Source: Dichetophora obliterata (lineage: Eukaryota > Arthropoda > Insecta > Diptera > Sciomyzidae). Taken from it: 64,000 nt of DNA. The position numbers and the translations under genes were made by a program. Below are positions 1 through 9,593 of the stretch, one piece after another. The notes under the pieces are model-generated. The model was not told the DNA's origin. It did no database searches and saw nothing but the letters and a program-made list of their open reading frames with translations. The first letter of the stretch is position 1. The number at the start of each line of letters is the position of its first letter. The stretch is taken from NCBI GenBank assembly GCA_963920525.1, contig OY986439.1, positions 28,778,819 to 28,842,818 on the forward strand. The letters are read 5' to 3'.

Positions 1-78
1 TTTGCTCTATCTCTTGTAGTTTAGGAGTTGTAGAACACTTTTTGGAGTGGAAGCTGGCCAAAAACATGTGCTTTTTCC

Positions 79-130
79 GTCATAACTCCCAAACCATACA
101 TCCTACAAGGACGATTTATACACCAAATTG
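79..130. repeat. Ancient subunit A block inside the monomer
   Basis: This 52-bp block is centred on GGACGATTTATACACCAAA. Aligned without gaps to 271-322 it matches at 44 of 52 positions (85%). Downstream similarity also continues: both A and B carry CACAAGACTG about 40 bp after the core. A, B and C cores start at 109, 301 and 462, and the next A at 642, so the spacings are 192, 161 and 180 bp. The simplest reading is that the 533-bp monomer arose from three tandem copies of a roughly 178-bp repeat. The block is present in every copy of the array. Confidence 0.9.
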
Positions 131-163
131 TTTCTAATACATATATACACAAGACTGCATATT

Positions 164-180
164 CAGAAAAAAGTTTTCTG
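164..180. repeat. Dyad A: CAGAAAA-aag-TTTTCTG
   Basis: A perfect 7-bp inverted repeat with a 3-nt centre lies 55 bp after the subunit A core. It recurs in almost every monomer. One derivative changes the centre base (aaaaaaAtttt, for example at 1239, 17757, 53139 and 53672) without breaking the arms. The monomer carrying the transposon has a change in the right arm (agAtttctgg near 51398). Possible hairpin or protein-binding site; function is not shown. Confidence 0.7.
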
Positions 181-232
181 GAATTTGATTTTTTTTCAAG
201 AATCGTAGTTAAAATTTTTTACATGAATCATG

Positions 233-269
233 TTTTTGACGTGGTTTTTTGCGATTTTTTTGATTTTTT
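233..269. other. Phased T-tracts, predicted curved DNA
   Basis: Four T-tracts start at 233, 245, 255 and 264 (lengths 5, 6, 7 and 6), that is 12, 10 and 9 bp apart, close to the helical repeat. A-tracts phased this way are known to produce intrinsic curvature. The element repeats in each monomer. Length variants exist: an extra T in the second tract at about 49346, 52677, 58008 and 63868, and one fewer at about 42337, 60668 and 62269. Curvature and any role in nucleosome positioning are inferred. Confidence 0.6.
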
Positions 270-270
270 A

Positions 271-322
271 GCCATAACTTCTAAACCATACATCATAAAA
301 GGACGATTTATGCATCAAAATG
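271..322. repeat. Ancient subunit B block inside the monomer
   Basis: This is the middle member of the internal trimer, with core GGACGATTTATGCATCAAAA at 301. It matches A at 44 of 52 positions and C at 33 of 40. It is preceded by the T-tract region and followed, 54 bp from the core, by a dyad in the same relative position as the dyad of subunit A. It contains the palindrome ATGCAT, which subunit C shares. Confidence 0.9.
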
Positions 323-354
323 TTCCTTAAGCTACTGCCCACAAGACTGTATCC

Positions 355-369
355 TTAAAATAATTTTAA
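355..369. repeat. Dyad B: TTAAAAT-a-ATTTTAA
   Basis: A perfect 7-bp inverted repeat around a single A, located 54 bp after the subunit B core, the same relative place as dyad A in its subunit. It is conserved through the array, with rare breaks such as cAAATAATTTTAA near 45520 and 46690 and aaaaCaatttt near 59188. The arms are pure A/T, so low complexity contributes to the symmetry. Confidence 0.65.
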
Positions 370-377
370 AAATTAGA

Positions 378-396
378 TTTCATGTTAATTTCATGT
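378..396. repeat. 8-bp direct repeat TTTCATGT, 11-bp offset
   Basis: TTTCATGT occurs at 378-385 and 389-396 in each monomer. It is a natural slippage site: the monomer near 51081 has lost exactly one 11-bp unit. A C variant in the spacer (gttCatttc) marks one member of the four-monomer units at 9594-17051. Confidence 0.75.
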
Positions 397-426
397 GCCC
401 TTTTTTGTCAATTTTTATTTTTTTTA

Positions 427-444
427 TTTATTTTCTAAAATAAA
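427..444. repeat. Dyad C: TTTATTTT-ct-AAAATAAA
   Basis: A perfect 8-bp inverted repeat with a 2-nt centre just upstream of the subunit C core. It is intact in every copy I examined. The T-run immediately before it varies from 7 to 9 or more bases between monomers, while the dyad itself does not change. Confidence 0.65.
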
Positions 445-483
445 AACTACATATCAGATAAGGACGATTCATGCATTAAAATG
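444..483. repeat. Ancient subunit C block inside the monomer
   Basis: This is the most diverged member, with core GGACGATTCATGCATTAAAA at 462. It aligns without gaps to B (283-322) at 33 of 40 positions (83%). A CATGT motif followed by a T-rich stretch stands 70 bp upstream of the core, as in B (72 bp), and 44 bp upstream in A. Downstream similarity to A and B is weak (ccttaag, gatactcctt), so the exact subunit limits are uncertain. Confidence 0.82.
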
Positions 484-2132
484 AGCACCAGGTCCTCGTC
501 CTTAAGAAGGGATACTCCTTTGTCCAAATGCCGTTTGCTCTATCTCTTGTAGTTTAGGAGTTGTAGAACACTTTTTGGAGTGGAAGCTGGCCAAAAACAT
601 GTGCTTTTTCCGTCATAACTCCCAAACCATACATCCTACAAGGACGATTTATACACCAAATTGTTTCTAATACATATATACACAAGACTGCATATTCAGA
701 AAAAAGTTTTCTGGAATTTGATTTTTTTTCAAGAATCTTAGTTAAAATTTTTTACATGAATCATGTTTTTGACGTGGTTTTTTGCGATTTTTTTGATTTT
801 TTAGCCATAACTTCTAAACCATACATCATAAAAGGACGATTTATGCATCAAAATGTTCCTCAAGCTACTGCCCACAAGACTGTTTCCTTAAAATAATTTT
901 AAAAATTAGATTTCATGTTAATTTCATGTGCCCTTTTTTGTCAATTTTTATTTTTTTTATTTATTTTCTAAAATAAAAACTACATATCAGATAAGGACGA
1001 TTCATGCATTAAAGTGAGCACCAGGTCCTCGTCCTTAAGAAGGGATACTCCTTTGTCCAAATGCCGTTTGCTCTATCTCTTGTAGTTTAGGAGTTGTAGA
1101 ACACTTTTTGGAGTGGAAGCTGGCCAAAAACATGTGCTTTTTCCGTCATAACTCCCAAACCATACATCCTACAAGGACGATTTATACACCAAATTGTTTC
1201 TAATACATATATACACAAGACTGCATATTCAGAAAAAAATTTTCTGGAATTTGATTTTTTTTCAAGAATCTTAGTTAAAATTTTTTACATGAATCATGTT
1301 TTTGACGTGGTTTTTTGCGATTTTTTTGATTTTTTAGCCATAACTTCTAAACCATACATCATAAAAGGACGATTTATGCATCAAAATGTTCCTTAAGCTA
1401 CTGCCCACAAGACTGTATCCTTAAAATAATTTTAAAAATTAGATTTCATGTTAATTTCATGTGCCCTTTTTTGTCAATTTTTATTTTTTTTATTTATTTT
1501 CTAAAATAAAAACTACATATCAGATAAGGACGATTCATGCATTAAAATGAGCACCAGGTCCTCGTCCTTAAGAAGGGATACTCCTTTGTCCAAATGCCGT
1601 TTGCTCTATCTCTTGTAGTTTAGGAGTTGTAGAACACTTTTTGGAGTGGAAGCTGGCCAAAAACATGTGCTTTTTCCGTCATAACTCCCAAACCATACAT
1701 CCTACAAGGACGATTTATACACCAAATTGTTTCTAATACATATATACACAAGACTGCATATTCAGAAAAAAGTTTTCTGGAATTTGATTTTTTTTCAAGA
1801 ATCTTAGTTAAAATTTTTTACATTAATCATGTTTTTGACGTGGTTTTTTGCGATTTTTTTGATTTTTTAGCCATACCTTCTAAACCATACATCATAAAAG
1901 GACGATTTATGCATCAAAATGTTCCTTAAGCTACTGCCCACAAGACTGTTTCCTTAAAATAATTTTAAAAATTAGATTTCATGTTAATTTCATGTGCCCT
2001 TTTTTGTCAATTTTTATTTTTTTTATTTATTTTCTAAAATAAAAACTACATATCAGATAAGGACGATTCATGCATTAAAATGAGCACCAGGTCCTCGTCC
2101 TTAAGAAGGGATACTCCTTTGTCCAAATGCCG

Positions 2133-5100
2133 TTTGCTCTATCTCTTGTAGTTTAGGAGTTGTAGAACACTTTTTGGAGTGGAAGCTGGCCAAAAACATG
2201 TGCTTTTTCCGTCATAACTCCCAAACCATACATCCTACAAGGACGATTTATACACCAAATTGTTTCTAATACATATATACACAAGACTGCATATTCAGAA
2301 AAAAGTTTTCTGGAATTTGATTTTTTTTCAAGAATCTTAGTTAAAATTTTTTACATGAATCATGTTTTTGACGTGGTTTTTTGCGATTTTTTTGATTTTT
2401 TAGCCATAACTTCTAAACCATACATCATAAAAGGACGATTTATGCATCAAAATGTTCCTTAAGCTACTGCCCACAAGACTGTTTCCTTAAAATAATTTTA
2501 AAAATTAGATTTCATGTTAATTTCATGTGCCCTTTTTTGTCAATTTTTATTTTTTTTATTTATTTTCTAAAATAAAAACTACATATCAGATAAGGACGAT
2601 TCATGCATTAAAATGAGCACCAGGTCCTCGTCCTTAAGAAGGGATACTCCTTTGTCCAAATGCCATTTGCTCTATCTCTTGTAGTTTAGGAGTTGTAGAA
2701 CACTTTTTGGAGTGGAAGCTGGCCAAAAACATGTGCTTTTTCCGTCATAACTCCCAAACCATACATCCTACAAGGACGATTTATACACCAAATAGTTTCT
2801 AATACATATATACACAAGACTGCATATTCAGAAAAAAGTTTTCTGGAATTTGATTTTTTTTCAAGAATCTTAGTTAAAATTTTTTACATGAATCATGTTT
2901 TTGACGTGGTTTTTTGCGATTTTTTTGATTTTTTAGCCATAACTTCTAAACCATACATCATAAAAGGACGATTTATGCATCAAAATGTTCCTTAAGCTAC
3001 TGCCCACAAGACTGTTTCCTTAAAATAATTTTAAAAATTAGATTTCATGTTAATTTCATGTGCCCTTTTTTGTCAATTTTTATTTTTTTATTTATTTTCT
3101 AAAATAAAAACTACATATCAGATAAGGACGATTCATGCATTAAAATGAGCACCAGGTCCTCGTCCTTAAGAAGGGATACTCCTTTGTCCAAATGCCGTTT
3201 GCTCTATCTCTTGTAGTTTAGGAGTTGTAGAACACTTTTTGGAGTGGAAGCTGGCTAAAAACATGTGCTTTTTCCGTCATAACTCCCAAACCATACATCC
3301 TACAAGGACGATTTATACACCAAATTGTTTCTAATACATATATACACAAGACTGCATATTCAGAAAAAAGTTTTCTGGAATTTGATTTTTTTTCAAGAAT
3401 CTTAGTTAAAATTTTTTACATGAATCATGTTTTTGACGTGGTTTTTTGCGATTTTTTTGATTTTTTAGCCATAACTTCTAAACCATACATCATAAAAGGA
3501 CGATTTATGCATCAAAATGTTCCTTAAGCTACTGCCCACAAGACTGTTTCCTTAAAATAATTTTAAAAATTAGATTTCATGTTAATTTCATGTGCCCTTT
3601 TTTGTCAATTTTTATTTTTTTTATTTATTTTCTAAAATAAAAACTACATATCAGATAAGGACGATTCATGCATTAAAATGAGCACCAGGTCCTCGTCCTT
3701 AAGAAGGGATACTCCTTTGTCCAAATGCCGTTTGCTCTATCTCTTGTAGTTTAGGAGTTGTAGAACACTTTTTGGAGTGGAAGCTGGCCAAAAACATGTG
3801 CTTTTTCCGTCATAACTCCCAAACCATACATCCTACAAGGACGATTTATACACCAAATTGTTTCTAATACATATATACACAAGACTGCATATTCAGAAAA
3901 AAGTTTTCTGGAATTTGATTTTTTTTCAAGAATCTTAGTTAAAATTTTTTACATGAATCATGTTTTTGACGTGGTTTTTTGCGATTTTTTTGATTTTTTA
4001 GCCATAACTTCTAAACCATACATCATAAAAGGACGATTTATGCATCAAAATGTTCCTTAAGCTACTGCCCACAAGACTGTTTCCTTAAAATAATTTTAAA
4101 AATTAGATTTCATATTAATTTCATGTGCCCTTTTTTGTCAATTTTTATTTTTTTTATTTATTTTCTAAAATAAAAACTACATATCAGATAAGGACGATTC
4201 ATGCATTAAAATGAGCACCAGGTCCTCGTCCTTAAGAAAGGATACTCCTTTGTCCAAATTCCGTTTGCTCTATCTCTTGTAGTTTAGGAGTTGTAGAACA
4301 CTTTTTGGAGTGGAAGCTGGCCAAAAACATGTGCTTTTTCCGTCATAACTCCCAAACCATACATCCTACAAGGACGATTTATACACCAAATTGTTTCTAA
4401 TACATATATACACAAGACTGCATATTCAGAAAAAAGTTTTCTGGAATTTGATTTTTTTTCAAGAATCTTAGTTAAAATTTTTTACATGAATCATGTTTTT
4501 GACGTGGTTTTTTGCGATTTTTTTGATTTTTTAGCCATAACTTCTAAACCATACATCATAAAAGGACGATTTATGCATCAAAATGTTCCTTAAGCTACTG
4601 CCCACAAGACTGTTTCCTTAAAATAATTTTAAAAATTAGATTTCATGTTAATTTCATGTGCCCTTTTTTGTCAATTTTTATTTTTTTTATTTATTTTCTA
4701 AAATAAAAACTACATATCAGATAAGGACGATTCATGCATTAAAATGAGCACCAGGTCCTCGTCCTTAAGAAGGGATACTCCTTTGTCCAAATGCCGTTTG
4801 CTCTATCTCTTGTAGTTTAGGAGTTGTAGAACACTTTTTGGAGTGGAAGCTGGCCAAAAACATGTGCTTTTTCCGTCATAACTCCCAAACCATACATCCT
4901 ACAAGGACGATTTATACACCAAATTGTTTCTAATACATATATACACAAGACTGCATATTCAGAAAAAAGTTTTCTGGAATTTGATTTTTTTTCAAGAATC
5001 TTAGTTAAAATTTTTTACATGAATCATGTTTTTGACGTGGTTTTTTGCGATTTTTTTGATTTTTTAGCCATAACTTCTAAACCATACATCATAAAAGGAC

Positions 5101-6394
5101 GATTTATGCATCAAAATGTTCCTTAAGCTACTGCCCACAAGACTGTTTCCTTAAAATAATTTTAAAAATTAGATTTCATGTTAATTTCATGTGCCCTTTT
5201 TTGTCAATTTTTATTTTTTTTATTTATTTTCTAAAATAAAAACTACATATCAGATAAGGACGATTCATGCATTAAAATGAGCACCAGGTCCTCGTCCTTA
5301 AGAAGGGATACTCCTTTGTCCAAATGCCATTTGCTCTATCTCTTGTAGTTTAGGAGTTGTAGAACACTTTTTGGAGTGGAAGCTGGCCAAAAACATGTGC
5401 TTTTTCCGTCATAACTCCCAAACCATACATCCTACAAGGACGATTTATACACCAAATAGTTTCTAATACATATATACACAAGACTGCATATTCAGAAAAA
5501 AGTTTTCTGGAATTTGATTTTTTTTCAAGAATCTTAGTTAAAATTTTTTACATGAATCATGTTTTTGACGTGGTTTTTTGCGATTTTTTTGATTTTTTAG
5601 CCATAACTTCTAAACCATACATCATAAAAGGACGATTTATGCATCAAAATGTTCCTTAAGCTACTGCCCACAAGACTGTTTCCTTAAAATAATTTTAAAA
5701 ATTAGATTTCATGTTAATTTCATGTGCCCTTTTTTGTCAATTTTTATTTTTTTATTTATTTTCTAAAATAAAAACTACATATCAGATAAGGACGATTCAT
5801 GCATTAAAATGAGCACCAGGTCCTCGTCCTTAAGAAGGGATACTCCTTTGTCCAAATGCCGTTTGCTCTATCTCTTGTAGTTTAGGAGTTGTAGAACACT
5901 TTTTGGAGTGGAAGCTGGCTAAAAACATGTGCTTTTTCCGTCATAACTCCCAAACCATACATCCTACAAGGACGATTTATACACCAAATTGTTTCTAATA
6001 CATATATACACAAGACTGCATATTCAGAAAAAAGTTTTCTGGAATTTGATTTTTTTTCAAGAATCTTAGTTAAAATTTTTTACATGAATCATGTTTTTGA
6101 CGTGGTTTTTTGCGATTTTTTTGATTTTTTAGCCATAACTTCTAAACCATACATCATAAAAGGACGATTTATGCATCAAAATGTTCCTTAAGCTACTGCC
6201 CACAAGACTGTTTCCTTAAAATAATTTTAAAAATTAGATTTCATGTTAATTTCATGTGCCCTTTTTTGTCAATTTTTATTTTTTTTATTTATTTTCTAAA
6301 ATAAAAACTACATATCAGATAAGGACGATTCATGCATTAAAGTGAGCACCAGGTCCTCGTCCTTAAGAAGGGATACTCCTTTGTCCAAATGCCG
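2133..6394. repeat. Eight monomers containing a 2664-bp-spaced duplicate block
   Basis: The rare variants A2665 (tgccAttt), caaatAgttt, a 7-T run before dyad C and T3256 (ggcTaaaa) recur together at 5329-5920 with a constant shift of 2664 bp, which is five monomers minus one T. Neighbouring monomers do not share private variants across this shift, for example catAttaatt near 4113 or the aaaGtgagc near 6342. The detectable shared tract is thus about 600 bp, or it was longer and later overwritten. Confidence 0.75.
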
Positions 6395-9300
6395 TTTGCT
6401 CTATCTCTTGTAGTTTAGGAGTTGTAGAACACTTTTTGGAGTGGAAGCTGGCCAAAAACATGTGCTTTTTCCGTCATAACTCCCAAACCATACATCCTAC
6501 AAGGACGATTTATACACCAAATTGTTTCTAATACATATATACACAAGACTGCATATTCAGAAAAAAGTTTTCTGGAATTTGATTTTTTTTCAAGAATCTT
6601 AGTTAAAATTTTTTACATGAATCATGTTTTTGACGTGGTTTTTTGCGATTTTTTTGATTTTTTAGCCATAACTTCTAAACCATACATCCTAAAAGGACGA
6701 TTTATGCATCAAAATGTTCCTTAAGCTACTGCCCACAAGACTGTTTCCTTAAAATAATTTTAAAAATTAGATTTCATGTTAATTTCATGTGCCCTTTTTT
6801 GTCAATTTTTATTTTTTTTATTTATTTTCTAAAATAAAAACTACATATCAGATAAGGACGATTCATGCATTAAAATGAGCACCAGGTCCTCGTCCTTAAG
6901 AAGGAATACTCTTTTGTCCAAATGCCGTTTGCTCTATCTCTTGTAGTTTAGGAGTTGTAGAACACTTTTTGGAGTGGAAGCTGGCCAAAAACATGTGCTT
7001 TTTCCGTCATAACTCCCAAACCATACATCCTACAAGGACGATTTATACACCAAATTGTTTCTAATACATATATACACAAGACTGCATATTCAGAAAAAAG
7101 TTTTCTGGAATTTGATTTTTTTTCAAGAATCTTAGTTAAAATTTTTTACATGAATCATGTTTTTGACGTGGTTTTTTGCGATTTTTTTGATTTTTTAGCC
7201 ATAACTTCTAAACCATACATCATAAAAGGACGATTTATGCATCAAAATATTCCTTAAGCTACTGCCCACAAGACTGTATCCTTAAAATAATTTTAAAAAT
7301 TAGATTTCATGTTAATTTCATGTGCCCTTTTTTGTCAATTTTTATTTTTTTTATTTATTTTCTAAAATAAAAACTACATATCAGATAAGGACGATTCATG
7401 CATTAAAATGAGCACCAGGTCCTCGTCCTTAAGAAGGGATACTCCTTTGTCCAAATGCCGTTTGCTCTATCTCTTGTAGTTTAGGAGTTGTAGAACACTT
7501 TTTGGAGTGGAAGCTGGCCAGAAACATGTGCTTTTTCCGTCATAACTCCCAAACCATACATCCTACAAGGACGATTTATACACCAAATTGTTTCTAATAC
7601 ATATATACACAAGACTGCATATTCAGAAAAAAGTTTTCTGGAATTTGATTTTTTTTCAAGAATCTTAGATAAAATTTTTTACATGAATCATGTTTTTGAC
7701 GTGGTTTTTTGCGATTTTTTTGATTTTTTAGCCATAACTTCTAAACCATACATCATAAAAGGACGATTTATGCATCAAAATGTTCCTTAAGCTACTGCCC
7801 ACAAGACTGTTTCCTTAAAATAATTTTAAAAATTAGATTTCATGTTAATTTCATGTGCCCTTTTTTGTCAATTTTTATTTTTTTTATTTATTTTCTAAAA
7901 TAAAAACTACATATCAGATAAGGACGATTCATGCATTAAAATGAGCACCAGGTCCTCGTCCTTAAGAAGGGATACTCCTTTGTCCAAATGCCGTTTGCTC
8001 TATCTCTTGTAGTTTAGGAGTTGTAGAACACTTTTTGGAGTGGAAGCTGGCCAAAAACATGTGCTTTTTCCGTCATAACTCCCAAACCATACATCCTACA
8101 AGGACGATTTATACACCAAATTGTTTCTAATACATATATACACAAGACTGCATATTCAGAAAAAAGTTTTCTGGAATTTGATTTTTTTTCAAGAATCTTA
8201 GTTAAAATTTTTTACATGAATCATGTTTTTGACGTGGTTTTTTGCGATTTTTTTGATTTTTTAGCCATAACTTCTAAACCATACATCATAAAAGGACGAT
8301 TTATGCATCAAAATGTTCCTTAAGCTACTGCCCACAAGACTGTTTCCTTAAAATAATTTTAAAAATTAGATTTCATGTTAATTTCATGTGCCCTTTTTTG
8401 TCAATTTTTATTTTTTTTATTTATTTTCTAAAATAAAAACTACATATCAGATAAGGACGATTCATGCATTAAAATGAGCACCAGGTCCTCGTCCTTAAGA
8501 AAATATACTCCTTTGTCCAAATTCTTTTTGCTCTATCTCTTGTAGTTTAGGAGTTGTAGAACACTTTTTGGAGTGGAAGCTGGCCAAAAACATGTGCTTT
8601 TTCCGTCATAACTCCCAAACCATACATCCTACAAGGACGATTTATACACCAAATTGTTTCTAATACATATATACACAAGACTGCATATTCAGAAAAAAGT
8701 TTTCTGGAATTTGATTTTTTTTCAAGAATCTTAGTTAAAATTTTTTACATGAATCATGTTTTTGACGTGGTTTTTTGCGATTTTTTTGATTTTTTAGCCA
8801 TAACTTCTAAACCATACATCATAAAAGGACGATTTATGCATCAAAATATTCCTTAAGCTACTGCCCACAAGACTGTATCCTTAAAATAATTTTAAAAATT
8901 AGATTTCATGTTAATTTCATGTGTCTTTTTTTGTCAATTTTTATTTTTTTTTATTTATTTTCTAAAATAAAAACTACATATCAGATAAGGACGATTCATG
9001 CATTAAAATGAGCACCAGGTCCTCGTCCTTAAGAAGGGATACTCCTTTGTCCAAATGCCGTTTGCTCTATCTCTTGTAGTTTAGGAGTTGTAGAACACTT
9101 TTTGGAGTGGAAGCTGGCCAAAAACATGTGCTTTTTCCGTCATAACTCCCAAACCATACATCCTACAAGGACGATTTATACACCAAATTGTTTCTAATAC
9201 ATATATACACAAGACTGCATATTCAGAAAAAAGTTTTCTGGAATTTGATTTTTTTTCAAGAATCTTAGTTAAAATTTTTTACATGAATCATGTTTTTGAC

Positions 9301-9593
9301 GTGGTTTTTTGCGATTTTTTTGATTTTTTAGCCATAACTTCTAAACCATACATCATAAAAGGACGATTTATGCATCAAAATGTTCCTTAAGCTACTGCCC
9401 ACAAGACTGTTTCCTTAAAATAATTTTAAAAATTAGATTTCATGTTAATTTCATGTGCCCTTTTTTGTCAATTTTTATTTTTTTTATTTATTTTCTAAAA
9501 TAAAAACTACATATCAGATAAGGACGATTCATGCATTAAAATGAGCACCAGGTCCTCGTCCTTAAGAAGGGATACTCCTTTGTCCAAATGCCG
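6395..9593. repeat. Six mixed monomers
   Basis: No multimer period is evident here. Private changes include acatcCtaa near 6689, aaggAatactcT near 6904, ggccaGaaac near 7521, cttagAtaaa near 7670 and aaaatAttcc in two copies (7249 and 8847). The end of the monomer near 8500-8526 carries clustered substitutions (aagaaAATa and aaatTCTTt). The monomer at 8527 carries the gtgTctttt subfamily form with a longer T-run. Confidence 0.8.

Larger units (their letters stand above)
1..533. repeat. Reference satellite monomer (first copy)
   Basis: This copy serves as the coordinate frame for the array. It holds 166 G+C in 533 bases (31%) and few CpG sites (8 in the common sequence, below expectation). 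Against the majority sequence it has two notable variants: G at 205 (aatcGtagtt, otherwise aatcTtag) and A in gactgtAtcc near 351, a site where A and T alternate through the array. Its landmarks are three related blocks at 79-130, 271-322 and 444-483, dyads at 164-180, 355-369 and 427-444, phased T-tracts at 233-269 and an 8-bp direct repeat at 378-396. It has no open frame of useful length on either strand. The phase chosen for the monomer start is arbitrary. Confidence 0.97.
1..2132. repeat. Four monomers forming the left copy of a 16.5-kb-spaced duplication
   Basis: Private variants G205, C861 (cctCaagc), G1014 (aaaGtgagc) and A1239 (aaaaaaAtttt) all recur at exactly +16,518 bp (16723, 17379, 17532 and 17757). 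The fourth monomer has T at 1824 where its counterpart has A at 18342, both replacing the usual G. It also has C at about 1876 (ccataCctt), which its counterpart lacks. The shared tract therefore covers at least 1-1820; its left edge lies outside the window. Confidence 0.85.

Noticed and set aside
1..533. CENP-B box in the monomer
   Set aside because: I found no match to the TTCGNNNNANNCGGGN core on either strand; the only TTCG in the window that I saw is in the MITE arm.
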